A DNA stretch of 18,380 nt from Hyphomicrobium sp. GTDB taxonomy: Bacteria > Pseudomonadota > Alphaproteobacteria > Rhizobiales > Hyphomicrobiaceae. The stretch covers positions 1-18,380 of the forward strand of contig JADJVG010000022.1 of assembly GCA_016716675.1 (NCBI GenBank). The letters run 5' to 3'. The translations under genes were made by a program, and so were the position numbers. Numbering within the stretch: the first letter of the stretch is position 1; each line of letters starts with the position of its first letter. The notes under the pieces were generated by a model, which saw nothing but the letters and a program-made list of their open reading frames with translations, did not search any database and had not been told where the DNA came from. Positions 1 to 9,623 of this stretch are shown here, piece by piece.

Positions 1-491
1 TCGCCAATGCCGTTCGCCTCTCGCCCCGCGATGGCGAGGTAATCGTTCGCGCGTCGATCAATAGTCAAGGCGCGATGCTGTTCAGCGCCGGCGATACCGG
101 GCCTGCCATGCCCCAGGACTTAGTGGCGGAAGTAAACGACGTGTCGCATCCTCACCAAGGTTTCATGGCGCAAGCCCCCTTCAGCGCGGTCAGCATCAAG
201 ATCGCAAAGATCCTGACCGAAGCGCACAGCGGCTCGTTCAACGTGCGTCCGAACCCAGACGGCGGCAATCTGGTGAGCCTGACAATACCGAGCAATGCAC
301 GCGATCGTGCCGCACAGCGCGGCGATGACGCGCGCTCCCAACCGGCGAACACTGCGGTCGAACGGCTCGCCCGCATCAGCGCGGAACTGGCCGCCGATCC
401 GAGGATCGCCAAGTCGGCCAGCGCTGCATCGGCACCGGCGGCCTTGTCGGACGCGCCCGCGCGGCTCGCAATCAGGTCGCGCCCTCGATGA
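1..491 (+). CDS. Histidine-kinase-like protein, C-terminal part (5' end outside window)
   Basis: The frame is open from base 3, so the gene starts before the window; an internal ATG at 75 is not the true start. The visible part begins in the middle of a HATPase_c (GHKL) fold: a piece like NAVRLSPRDGEVIV, then the ATP-lid Asp motif GDTGPAMP (G1 box), then a helix and final strands (IAKILTEAHSGSF ... GGNLVSLTIP) as in kinase ATPase domains. The second glycine box (GxGxGL in active kinases) is replaced by QAPFSAVSIKIAK, so nucleotide binding may be weak or lost. About 65 Ala/Pro/Arg-rich residues follow the domain. It ends in an ATGA overlap with the next kinase gene, which implies translational coupling and a joint signalling role. 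It could also be a ChpT-like or anti-sigma-type GHKL protein. The coding call is firm; the exact class is not, because the N-terminal half is missing. Confidence 0.7.
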   Translation, partial: ANAVRLSPRDGEVIVRASINSQGAMLFSAGDTGPAMPQDLVAEVNDVSHPHQGFMAQAPFSAVSIKIAKILTEAHSGSFNVRPNPDGGNLVSLTIPSNARDRAAQRGDDARSQPANTAVERLARISAELAADPRIAKSASAASAPAALSDAPARLAIRSRPR

Positions 492-3259
492 GAACCACGG
501 CGGCGGGCAGCCCAGCCGGTGGCAGCATCGATAGCAAGGTCAGGCTGGAACAGCTCGCTATGCTGTACACGCAGCTTCCACTCGGCCTCATCGTCAACGT
601 CCTCAACGCAGCTTTGCTGGCCTACATTCTGTCCGACGTGGTTGCCGCGCCACTTCCTGCTTTATGGTTCTTTGCCGTCGTTGGCACAAAGGCACCGTGC
701 GCCGGCAGCTACTGGGCGTATAGCAAGGCCAGCCCATCGGAATACGACTATGCCTTCTGGCGCAACCTGTTCGCGGGCGGCGCGTTTGCCAGTGCCGCAC
801 TTTGGGGTACGTCGGGCGTTCTTCTGTTTCCGGTCTCCAGTCACGCCCATCAGGCCTTCATTGGCTTTGTCCTTGCGGGCATGGCGGCAGGCGCGGCAGG
901 GTCGATGGCCACGCACCACAAAATTTTCTGTGCTTTTCTGGTTCTGATCATCGCCCCCTATATGATCCGGCTGCTCTTTGCAGGCACGCCCATCAACCTT
1001 GCGATGTCGGGAATGTGCCTAGCGTTCATCGCAGCGCTGAGCATTTCCGCCGTCCGCCACACGCGCATGACCATCGAAGCCTTGCGGCTGCGCTTCGTCA
1101 ACGACGAACTGGCTCGCGATCTGGAACGCACAATCGCCCGCCATCAAGACTCCAATGACGCCTTGCAGCTTGAAGTGTCGAAACACCAGCGGACCCTCGA
1201 CTCACTTGAACTTGCCCTTCATGACGCGGAAGCTTCGGTTCGCGCCAAGGCGCAATTCCTTGCCAATATGAGCCATGAGATCCGCACACCTATGAATGGT
1301 GTGTTCGGCATGACCGATCTGCTGATGCGAACTCCGCTCGATCCGCGCCAGAAGAAACTTGTCGGAACGATCAAGGATTCCGCCCAGTCGTTGCTCACGA
1401 TCATCAATGACATTCTTGATCTGTCGCGCATCGAATCTGGAAAACTTGACCTCGACATCCACGAGTTCAATCTCCGCGACATGATGGAACGCTCTGTCGA
1501 ACTGTTCGCAAGTCAGGCGCAGAAAAAGGGCATCGAGATCTCGCTGTTCATGGACCCGGGAGTCATGGTCTTCGCCAAGGGGGACTCGGGTCGGATCAGA
1601 CAGATTGTGCTGAACCTGATCGGCAACGCGCTCAAATTTACGCAGCACGGAGAAATTCGCGTCCGCGTTACGCAGATCAGCGGTGCCGAAGGCCGGCCGG
1701 AGGTTTCCATTTCCGTTGCCGACACCGGCATCGGCATTGCCCGCAACGTTCTCGCCAAGTTATTCCAGCCGTTCACGCAGGCTGAAACATCGATCAGCCG
1801 GCGCTTTGGCGGCACCGGCCTTGGGCTCACAATCGCCCGCCACCTCGCCGACATGATGGGCGGCGCAATAACGCTGGATAGCGAGCCCGGCAAAGGCACC
1901 ACGGCGACGATCCAGCTGCCGCTCGAACAGGGCAACCCCACGGCGATCGCGCAACAGAGCGACCTTAGTGTGTTAGACGGCGCCCGCATTCTCGTGATCG
2001 ACGATCGTCAAACCAATCGCGATATCGTCACCAAATACCTTGAAGATAGCGGCTGCATTGTTACCGCCGCGACAAGCACCACGCATGCATGGTCAGCGCT
2101 GACGGCCGCTATGGCAAGCGGCAAACCTTATCACGCGATGATCATCGACATGCTCATGCCGGAAGAAAACGGCCTCGCGTTTGCACGCCGCGTCAAAGCG
2201 CATGCCGAACTGTCCCCCACCAAACTCGTCATCGCGACGACGTTCGACTGGCAAGGTGACGCTGTCACCATTCGCGATGCCGGCGTTGCTGCTGTTCTCA
2301 CGAAACCAATCCGGCGCAGCGATCTGACCGACGTGATGGCGCAAGCGGTGCAGGGCGCTCGCCATGCGGGCTGGAAGGCCAGTACGTCTGCAGCGAGCCG
2401 GACGGATCAAGCCTCAGATATCCAACCGCAGCGTGCGCAGCTTTGCGCGTCCGTGCTTTTGGTCGAAGACAACGCCGTCAACATCGAGGTCGCCAAGGAA
2501 TTCCTGACGTCGTTCGGCTGCATCGTTGCAACGGCCTCGAACGGATTGGAAGCGCTTGCAGCGTTGACGAGCAGCACATTCGACATTGTGCTGATGGACT
2601 GCCAGATGCCGGTCATGGATGGCTTGACCGCGACACGTCGCTGGCGGGCCATCGAGTCCGAGACCGGGCGCAGGCCTGTGCCCATCATGGCTCTGACGGC
2701 AAATGCGTTCGCCGAGGATCGTAACCAATGCTTGCTGGCCGGCATGAATGGCTACTTGCGCAAGCCGTATAGCGAAGATCAGCTGTACGTGCTGCTGAGT
2801 ACGTGGCTGCCAAAGACCGCCGCTAGAAACACCAGTGCTCCGATCGCGGACGGCACATCCTGTCCCACAGACGCGATGCGGGTCACGCCGCTGCTCGACG
2901 ATGCTGTACTGGCACCACTGCGGACCAAGTACCCAGATCTTCTGGTGCGCATTATCACAACATATCTCACGCACACCCCTGCACTGCTGGGCGAGCTTAC
3001 GACGGCCGCCGCCGAAGGCGATTGCGTAGGCATGTCACGCGCTGCACACAGCTTGAAATCCTCAAGTGCCAATGTTGGCGCGGTGCACCTGTCCGACCAC
3101 TGCCGCGCGCTCGAGGAAACAGCGAATGCCAACGACGTTGCCGCTTCCCGTACGCACGCGCTCACCATCACGGCCTGCTTCAACGAAGTCGAACGCGCGC
3201 TGCAGTCTGAACGCGACAGCATTCACGCAGCCAAAACCGCGCGCTCCGGCGTCAATTAG
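488..3259 (+). CDS. Membrane hybrid sensor histidine kinase (HisKA-HATPase-REC-REC-Hpt)
   Basis: This 923-residue protein should receive a signal at the inner membrane and pass phosphate along a four-step relay. Residues about 29-188 hold six hydrophobic segments with short loops and no large periplasmic domain. A predicted coiled coil (about 190-255) leads to HisKA, with phospho-acceptor H263 in NMSHEIRTPMNG. The HATPase domain has N376 and N380 (N box), D412 in ADTGIGI (G1) and FGGTGLGL at 440-447 (G2). Receiver 1 has D505/D506, phospho-Asp D554 and K606; receiver 2 has E660/D661, D704 and K759. The C-terminal Hpt domain has H854 in AAHSLKSSSANVGA. All key residues are intact, and the order is that of BarA/EvgS-type kinases. 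The ATG overlaps the previous stop (ATGA) and has only a weak Shine-Dalgarno site, so it is probably translated by coupling. No response regulator with an output domain lies nearby, so the final target is unknown. Confidence 0.95.
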   Translation: MRTTAAGSPAGGSIDSKVRLEQLAMLYTQLPLGLIVNVLNAALLAYILSDVVAAPLPALWFFAVVGTKAPCAGSYWAYSKASPSEYDYAFWRNLFAGGAFASAALWGTSGVLLFPVSSHAHQAFIGFVLAGMAAGAAGSMATHHKIFCAFLVLIIAPYMIRLLFAGTPINLAMSGMCLAFIAALSISAVRHTRMTIEALRLRFVNDELARDLERTIARHQDSNDALQLEVSKHQRTLDSLELALHDAEASVRAKAQFLANMSHEIRTPMNGVFGMTDLLMRTPLDPRQKKLVGTIKDSAQSLLTIINDILDLSRIESGKLDLDIHEFNLRDMMERSVELFASQAQKKGIEISLFMDPGVMVFAKGDSGRIRQIVLNLIGNALKFTQHGEIRVRVTQISGAEGRPEVSISVADTGIGIARNVLAKLFQPFTQAETSISRRFGGTGLGLTIARHLADMMGGAITLDSEPGKGTTATIQLPLEQGNPTAIAQQSDLSVLDGARILVIDDRQTNRDIVTKYLEDSGCIVTAATSTTHAWSALTAAMASGKPYHAMIIDMLMPEENGLAFARRVKAHAELSPTKLVIATTFDWQGDAVTIRDAGVAAVLTKPIRRSDLTDVMAQAVQGARHAGWKASTSAASRTDQASDIQPQRAQLCASVLLVEDNAVNIEVAKEFLTSFGCIVATASNGLEALAALTSSTFDIVLMDCQMPVMDGLTATRRWRAIESETGRRPVPIMALTANAFAEDRNQCLLAGMNGYLRKPYSEDQLYVLLSTWLPKTAARNTSAPIADGTSCPTDAMRVTPLLDDAVLAPLRTKYPDLLVRIITTYLTHTPALLGELTTAAAEGDCVGMSRAAHSLKSSSANVGAVHLSDHCRALEETANANDVAASRTHALTITACFNEVERALQSERDSIHAAKTARSGVN

Positions 3260-3357
3260 GCCCACCGCACTGCCGACATCTGCATTGCCCTTGATTTTAC
3301 CGGCCCATGGTGGCGTAACACTGTGGCGACGGCCGGCAACGTAACGCGGAACAGACT
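3260..3357. promoter_or_regulatory. Intergenic gap upstream of the LysR gene
   Basis: This 98-base gap separates the hybrid kinase stop from the LysR gene. It contains arms CCGGCC and GGCCGG about 25 bases apart (near 3299-3336), which could form a weak stem-loop, but no T tract follows. No convincing promoter was seen, although the LysR gene presumably has its own here. The palindrome types found upstream of fdsG are not repeated here, so direct autoregulation by the same operator is not supported. Confidence 0.3.
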
Positions 3358-4263
3358 ATGGACATCCGTCAGCTGCACTATCTCGTGGCCCTTGCCCGCG
3401 AGAAGCATTTCACGCGCGCGGCCATGGCCTGCAACGTCACGCAGCCGACGCTATCGGGACGCATCCGGCAACTCGAACTAGAGCTTGGCATTCCGATCGT
3501 CGAACGCGGCCAGCGCTATCAAGGCCTGACCGCCGAAGGCGAGCGCGTCCTCAAATGGGCGCAACTCATCCTCAACAACTGGCAATCGATGCAACAGGAG
3601 CTGACGCAAATCCGCTCCAGTGGAGCCGATCTGACGGGCCGCCTCGTGCTCGGCGGCATTCCTTCGGCGCTGCCGATGATTCCGCTGATGAACAAGGCGG
3701 TGCGGGCGCTGCATCCGCGCATCGATTTCGCGGTCATGTCGATGAGTTCGGAAGAAATCCTGCGCGCACTCGAAGATTATTCGATCGACGTCGGCATCAC
3801 CTATCTCGATAACGAACCGATCACGGGTCTGATGGCTTGGCCACTCTATTTGGAACGCTATTGTCTGTTCGTGCCGGATGGACATGCACTCGCCATGAAC
3901 AAGGCGGTGACGTGGAAGGAGGCCTCCGCGCTGCCCCTCGGCTTGCTGACCGGCAACATGCAAAACCGGCGCATTATCGACCGCGCCTTTGCATCGGCCA
4001 ATTGCCACCCCAATCCGGCGCTTGAGACGAACTCGGTCATTAATCTGTGGTCGAACGTTCGCGTCATGGGCCTCGCCTGCATCATGCCCGACTATATTCT
4101 GGACATCCTCGGGCGCGAGCCGGGCATCACCGCTGTTCCGCTGAAAGAGCCGGAGGTTGCCCACAACGTCGGCGTGGTGGCCGTCGACCGCGATCCGCTC
4201 GGCCCTCTTGTGAAAGCCTTCTTTGAAGCGGCCAAATCCTTCTCTCCCCGAGAAATGGCGTAA
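3358..4263 (+). CDS. fdsR: LysR-type transcriptional regulator, likely activator of the fds operon (FdsR-like)
   Basis: The 301-residue length and layout are typical of LysR regulators. The winged helix-turn-helix covers about residues 1-60 (MDIRQLHYLVALAREKHFTR, then AACNVTQPTLSGRIRQLE-type recognition helix with ELGIPIVER), followed by a linker helix to about residue 90. The effector-binding domain covers about 91-296 (GRLVLGGIPSALPMIP, DVGITYLD, VFVPDGHAL-like segments). It lies 215 bases upstream of fdsG on the same strand, and the gap between them carries palindromes with the LysR T-N11-A form. LysR genes often sit beside fds operons and respond to formate; that this protein does so is inferred from position. 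The start follows a weak GGA site, and no better start is visible. The symbol is given by context and similarity, so family confidence is high and target confidence moderate. Confidence 0.9.
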   Translation: MDIRQLHYLVALAREKHFTRAAMACNVTQPTLSGRIRQLELELGIPIVERGQRYQGLTAEGERVLKWAQLILNNWQSMQQELTQIRSSGADLTGRLVLGGIPSALPMIPLMNKAVRALHPRIDFAVMSMSSEEILRALEDYSIDVGITYLDNEPITGLMAWPLYLERYCLFVPDGHALAMNKAVTWKEASALPLGLLTGNMQNRRIIDRAFASANCHPNPALETNSVINLWSNVRVMGLACIMPDYILDILGREPGITAVPLKEPEVAHNVGVVAVDRDPLGPLVKAFFEAAKSFSPREMA

Positions 4264-4478
4264 GCCACTGGCGGGTCAAGATATTCGGAACTGCGATTAT
4301 AACCACAGTTTGCTAACATGGTGATAGATATTGTCTATGATAAGATCGGCAATACCGATTTGAACTACGTCCTAAAATGTTTGAATTACGTTCAAAAATG
4401 AGAGACGTTCTAATCTGCGACGTAATGCACTGAGTTGCTGCTGCACGGGTCTCGTACGGCCCCAGGAAGAAGATCCAC
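4264..4478 (+). promoter_or_regulatory. fds operon control region with palindrome and direct-repeat array
   Basis: Two perfect 15-base interrupted palindromes lie at 4324-4338 (ATAGA-N5-TCTAT) and 4345-4359 (ATCGG-N5-CCGAT); both fit T-N11-A and their centres are 21 bases apart. Directly after come two adjacent 21-base direct repeats at 4359-4379 and 4380-4400, identical at 18 of 21 positions. The second contains TTTGAA-N5-TTCAAA (4380-4396), a perfect 6-base-arm palindrome that also fits T-N11-A. A possible -10 box TCTAAT at 4409-4414 has only a poor -35 match, and that match lies inside the last repeat, as expected for an activator-dependent LysR promoter. A Shine-Dalgarno run AGGAAGAAG at 4464-4472 precedes the fdsG ATG. 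The motifs are seen directly; the binding protein and the promoter are inferred. Confidence 0.6.
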
Positions 4479-4999
4479 ATGGCCAAAAAACAAAAATCAT
4501 CTCCGGCCGCTCAGCCGGCGAAAGCTCCAAGTAGTCCGGCTGAAGTTAAAGCGCTGGCGATTTGCGCCGCCTACGGCAACAAGCCGTCTGAACTTCTGGA
4601 GATCCTGCACGATCTTCAGCAAAGCCTCGGCTATGTGCCCGAGGCGGTACTGCCGGCTCTTGCCAGCGCGCTGAACATGTCCCGCGCCGAGGTCCACGGC
4701 ATCGTTACTTTCTATCATGACTTTAAACGCCAGCCGGGCGGACGCTACACCATCAAGATTTGCCGCGCGGAAGCGTGCCAATCGATGGGCACCGACCATC
4801 TCTGCGATCATGCCGAGAAATCCTTGAAGACCACCATGGGCGGTACAAGCGCCGACGGTAAAGTGACGATCGAAGAGGTCTACTGCCTCGGCAATTGCTC
4901 GCTGTCGCCAGCCATTCTCGTTGGTGATAAGCTTTACGGCAGGGTCGATGCCAAGCGTTTTGACGAGATCGTCGCCGGTCTGTCCAAGGAGACCGCAGC

Positions 5000-5003
<4 letters not shown>
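4479..5003 (+). CDS. fdsG: NAD-dependent formate dehydrogenase gamma subunit (2Fe-2S, NuoE-like)
   Basis: The 174-residue protein belongs to the NuoE/24-kDa thioredoxin-like ferredoxin family. A helical N-terminal part (KPSELLEILHDLQQSLGYVPEAVL ... VHGIVTFYHDF, about 36-82) is followed by a thioredoxin-like fold carrying one 2Fe-2S cluster on C95 and C100 (CRAEAC) and C136 and C140 (CLGNC). In fds-type formate dehydrogenases this subunit sits beside the FMN subunit in the cytosolic complex and takes part in electron distribution. The first 22 or so residues are a Lys/Ala/Pro-rich extension. A strong Shine-Dalgarno site supports the ATG. The stop overlaps the fdsB start (ATGA), the usual fdsG-fdsB coupling. 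A NuoE of complex I is an alternative by sequence alone, but the adjoining fdsB and fdsA rule it out. Confidence 0.95.
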
Positions 5004-6565
<1,562 letters not shown>

Positions 6566-6636
6566 CGCCGATCATAGCCGTTTGACTTAGACCCGTTTGA
6601 CTTAATACGTTTGACGACCTCAACGAGGACGCGACC
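6566..6636 (+). repeat. Three short direct repeats in the fdsB-fdsA gap
   Basis: The 71-base gap holds CGTTTGACTTA at 6579-6589 and again at 6594-6604, and a shorter copy CGTTTGAC at 6608-6615, with start-to-start spacing of 15 and 14 bases. The Shine-Dalgarno site GAGGA at 6625-6629 for fdsA follows. Each repeat contains TTGAC, like a -35 box, but no matching -10 box was seen. The repeats may have arisen by slippage or may bind a protein or shape the mRNA. Confidence 0.55.
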
Positions 6637-9543
6637 ATGAACAAGCACGTGAAGCCGATGACGCTCATCAAAGAGATCGATTACGGCACGCCACACTCCA
6701 CATCAACGAACTTGGTCACGCTCGAGATTGACGGTTTGTCGATCACCGTGCCGGAAGGCACGTCGATCATGAACGCCGCGATGCAGCTGGGCATCAAGAT
6801 CCCAAAGCTGTGCGCGACGGACAACCTCGATGCCTTCGGGTCGTGCCGCTTGTGTCTGTGCGAAATCGAAGGCCGGCGCGGCACGCCGGCCTCGTGCACC
6901 ACACCAGTTGCGACCGGCATCAAGGTTTCCACCCAGACCGAACGCCTGGCGAAGCTCCGCAAGGGCGTGATGGAACTCTACATCTCCGACCATCCGCTCG
7001 ATTGCCTCACCTGCGCCGCCAACGGCGATTGCGAACTCCAAGACATGGCTGGCGCGGTCGGCCTGCGCGAAGTGCGCTACGGTTTCGATGGCGAAAATCA
7101 CGTCTTCGCCAAATCACACGACGGCTCGGCGAACGACCGCTTCCTCCCCAAAGACGAATCGAACCCCTATTTCACGTTCGACCCCTCCAAGTGCATCGTG
7201 TGCTCGCGCTGCGTGCGCGCTTGCGACGACGTGCAGGGCACCTTCGCTTTGACCATCGGCGGCCGCGGTTTCGACAGCCACGTTTCTCCCGGCCTGGAAG
7301 AAGCCTTCCTCGATTCCGAATGCGTGTCATGCGGCGACTGCGTACAGGCCTGCCCAACGGCAACGCTGATCGAGAAGACCATCATTGAGCATGGCCAGCC
7401 CGAGCATTCGGTGATCACCACCTGCGCTTATTGCGGCGTCGGCTGCTCGTTCAAGGCTGAAATGCAGGGCGAAACCGTCGTCCGCATGATGCCCTACAAG
7501 GATGGCGGCGCTAACGAGGGCCACTCGTGCGTCAAGGGACGCTTCGCATTCGGTTACGCAACCCACAAGGAACGCGTGCTGACGCCGATGATCCGCGAAA
7601 AGATCACTGATCCGTGGCAGGTTGTGTCGCTTGAGGAAGCCATCAAATACGCGGCCGACCGCTTCCTGGCCACCCAGGCCAAGTACGGCAAGGGTTCGAT
7701 TGGCGGCATCACGTCGTCGCGCACCACCAACGAAGAAGTCTACGTTGTGCAGCGCTTGGTGCGCGCGGCCTTCAACAACAACAACATTGATACCTGCGCC
7801 CGTGTCTGCCACTCGCCGACCGGCTATGGCTTGAAGCAGACGTTCGGCGAGTCCGCCGGCACCCAAGACTTCAAGAGCGTCGATCAATCCGACGTCATCA
7901 TGGTCATCGGCGCTAACCCGACCGACGGCCATCCGGTCTTCGGCAGCCGCATGAAGCAGCGTATCCGCCAGGGCGCCAAGCTGATCGTCATCGATCCGCG
8001 CCGCATCGACCTGGTGCGCTCGCCACACGTGCAGGCCACCTATCACTTGCAGCTTATGCCGTCGACGAACGTCGCGATCATGAATGCCATCGGCCACGTC
8101 ATCGCGACCGAAAACATGATCGATCGCAAGTTCGTCAATCGCCGTTGCGAAAAGGGCGACTTCTTCCGCTGGGAAGAGTTCATCAAGCAGCCGCAGAATT
8201 CGCCGGAAGCACTTGAGCCGATCACCGGCGTACCGGCTCAGCTGGTGCGTGATGCCGCCCGCCTGTACGCAACCGGCGGCAACTCCGTGATCTATTACGG
8301 TCTCGGCGTCACCGAGCACAGCCAAGGCTCGACGATGGTCATGGCCTTGGCCAACATCGCCATGGCGACCGGCAACATCGGCCGCGAAGGCGTGGGCGTG
8401 AACCCGCTGCGCGGTCAGAACAACGTGCAGGGCTCGTGTGATATGGGCTCGTTCCCACACGAACTGCCAGGCTATCGCCACGTGTCCAACAATGAAGCGC
8501 GGTTGGTGTTCGAGAAGGAATGGGACATCAAGCTCGACAACGAGCCGGGTCTGCGCATTCCCAACATGTTCGATGCAGCAGCCGATGGTTCCTTCCGCGG
8601 CATCTTCATCCATGGCGAGGACATTGCGCAGTCCGACCCCAACATTCATCACGTCGAAACGGCGTTGAATGCCATGGACATCGTTGTCGTGCAGGATCTG
8701 TTCCTCAACGAAACCGCTGCCTTCGCACATGTGTTCCTGCCGGGCACGTCGTTCCTCGAAAAGGACGGCACCTTCACGAACTCCGAGCGCCGCATCAATC
8801 GCGTGCGCAAGGTCATGCGTGAGAAGCAGGGCGCGGCTGAGTGGGAAATCGTGTGCCACCTGTCGACGGCCATGGGCTATCCGATGCACTACAATTCGGC
8901 GTCCGAAATCATGGACGAAATTGCCCGCGTCACGCCGACCTTCAATGGCGTATCGTTCGAAAAGCTCGACGAGCTCGGCTCGATCCAGTGGCCGTGCGAC
9001 GATGCCAACCCAGACGGCACGCCGGTCATGCACGTCGAAGAGTTCACGCGCGGCAAGGGCCGGTTCATGCTGACAGAGTTCGTGCCGACTTCTGAACGCA
9101 CGAACCGCAACTTCCCACTGATCCTGACGACCGGGCGCATCCTCTCGCAATACAACGTCGGTGCTCAGACGCGCCGTACCGCCAACACGGTCTGGCATGC
9201 GGAGGATCTCCTGGAAATCCACCCGAGCGACGCCGAGGTGCGCGGCATCAAGAGCGGTCAGAAAGTTTCGCTTTCTAGCCGTGTCGGCGCCACGACCCTT
9301 ACCGCCAAGGTCTCGGATCGCATGTTGCCGGGCGTGGTCTACACCACGTTCCATTATCCGGTGACCGGCGCCAACGTGATCACCACCGAGAACTCGGACT
9401 GGGCGACCAACTGCCCTGAGTACAAGGTGACGGCGGTGCAGGTAACGACGTCGAACCATCAGTCCGATTGGCAGTCTGAATGGGAAGAACGCGAACGCGA
9501 AAACAAACGTATCGCTCCCAAATCATTTGAGCCGGCGGAGTAA
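6637..9543 (+). CDS. fdsA: NAD-dependent formate dehydrogenase alpha subunit (Mo-bisMGD catalytic subunit, Cys type)
   Basis: The 968-residue catalytic subunit oxidises formate to CO2 at a molybdenum bis-MGD centre. A NuoG-like N-terminus carries a 2Fe-2S cluster (C59, C70, C73, C87), a His-ligated 4Fe-4S cluster (H119, C123, C126, C132) and two ferredoxin-type 4Fe-4S clusters (C186, C189, C192, C196; C229, C232, C235, C239). The molybdopterin oxidoreductase part starts with another 4Fe-4S motif (C263, C266, C270, C298) and continues to the C-terminal MGD-binding barrel (about 840-945, from PLILTTGRILSQYN). The molybdenum ligand is C391 in ARVCHSPTGYG, followed by H392, so this is a cysteine and not a selenocysteine enzyme. 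All cluster ligands are present. The ATG has a good GAGGA site 7 bases upstream. There is no Tat signal, in line with a cytosolic complex. Confidence 0.97.
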   Translation: MNKHVKPMTLIKEIDYGTPHSTSTNLVTLEIDGLSITVPEGTSIMNAAMQLGIKIPKLCATDNLDAFGSCRLCLCEIEGRRGTPASCTTPVATGIKVSTQTERLAKLRKGVMELYISDHPLDCLTCAANGDCELQDMAGAVGLREVRYGFDGENHVFAKSHDGSANDRFLPKDESNPYFTFDPSKCIVCSRCVRACDDVQGTFALTIGGRGFDSHVSPGLEEAFLDSECVSCGDCVQACPTATLIEKTIIEHGQPEHSVITTCAYCGVGCSFKAEMQGETVVRMMPYKDGGANEGHSCVKGRFAFGYATHKERVLTPMIREKITDPWQVVSLEEAIKYAADRFLATQAKYGKGSIGGITSSRTTNEEVYVVQRLVRAAFNNNNIDTCARVCHSPTGYGLKQTFGESAGTQDFKSVDQSDVIMVIGANPTDGHPVFGSRMKQRIRQGAKLIVIDPRRIDLVRSPHVQATYHLQLMPSTNVAIMNAIGHVIATENMIDRKFVNRRCEKGDFFRWEEFIKQPQNSPEALEPITGVPAQLVRDAARLYATGGNSVIYYGLGVTEHSQGSTMVMALANIAMATGNIGREGVGVNPLRGQNNVQGSCDMGSFPHELPGYRHVSNNEARLVFEKEWDIKLDNEPGLRIPNMFDAAADGSFRGIFIHGEDIAQSDPNIHHVETALNAMDIVVVQDLFLNETAAFAHVFLPGTSFLEKDGTFTNSERRINRVRKVMREKQGAAEWEIVCHLSTAMGYPMHYNSASEIMDEIARVTPTFNGVSFEKLDELGSIQWPCDDANPDGTPVMHVEEFTRGKGRFMLTEFVPTSERTNRNFPLILTTGRILSQYNVGAQTRRTANTVWHAEDLLEIHPSDAEVRGIKSGQKVSLSSRVGATTLTAKVSDRMLPGVVYTTFHYPVTGANVITTENSDWATNCPEYKVTAVQVTTSNHQSDWQSEWEERERENKRIAPKSFEPAE

Positions 9544-9556
9544 GTCCCCGCCGGTC

Positions 9557-9585
9557 GGCATCAGCCTGGAACGTAGGCTGGTGCC
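9557..9585 (+). other. Stem-loop between fdsA and fdhD
   Basis: GGCATCAGCCT (9557-9567) pairs over 11 bases with AGGCTGGTGCC (9575-9585), with one U-G wobble and a 7-base loop. No T tract follows, so it is not a standard terminator. In this position it could stabilise the upstream mRNA end or lower the output of the maturation genes relative to the enzyme subunits. The structure is seen in the sequence; the role is inferred. Confidence 0.5.
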
Positions 9586-9623
9586 GCCTCTCTGGAGCAC
9601 GCACGACCCGTGAAACGCATGCC

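Noticed and set aside
3478..4164. 228-residue open frame on the minus strand
   Set aside because: It is antisense to the LysR gene, and the real LysR helix-turn-helix reads on the plus strand.
7795..7812. Possible selenocysteine at the FdsA active site
   Set aside because: The codon for the molybdenum ligand is TGC (Cys391), not TGA, and the frame is continuous.
7327..9459. 710-residue open frame on the minus strand
   Set aside because: It lies wholly antisense to fdsA, whose motifs are unambiguous; the translation is Arg/His/Asp-rich with no domain and is a codon-bias shadow.
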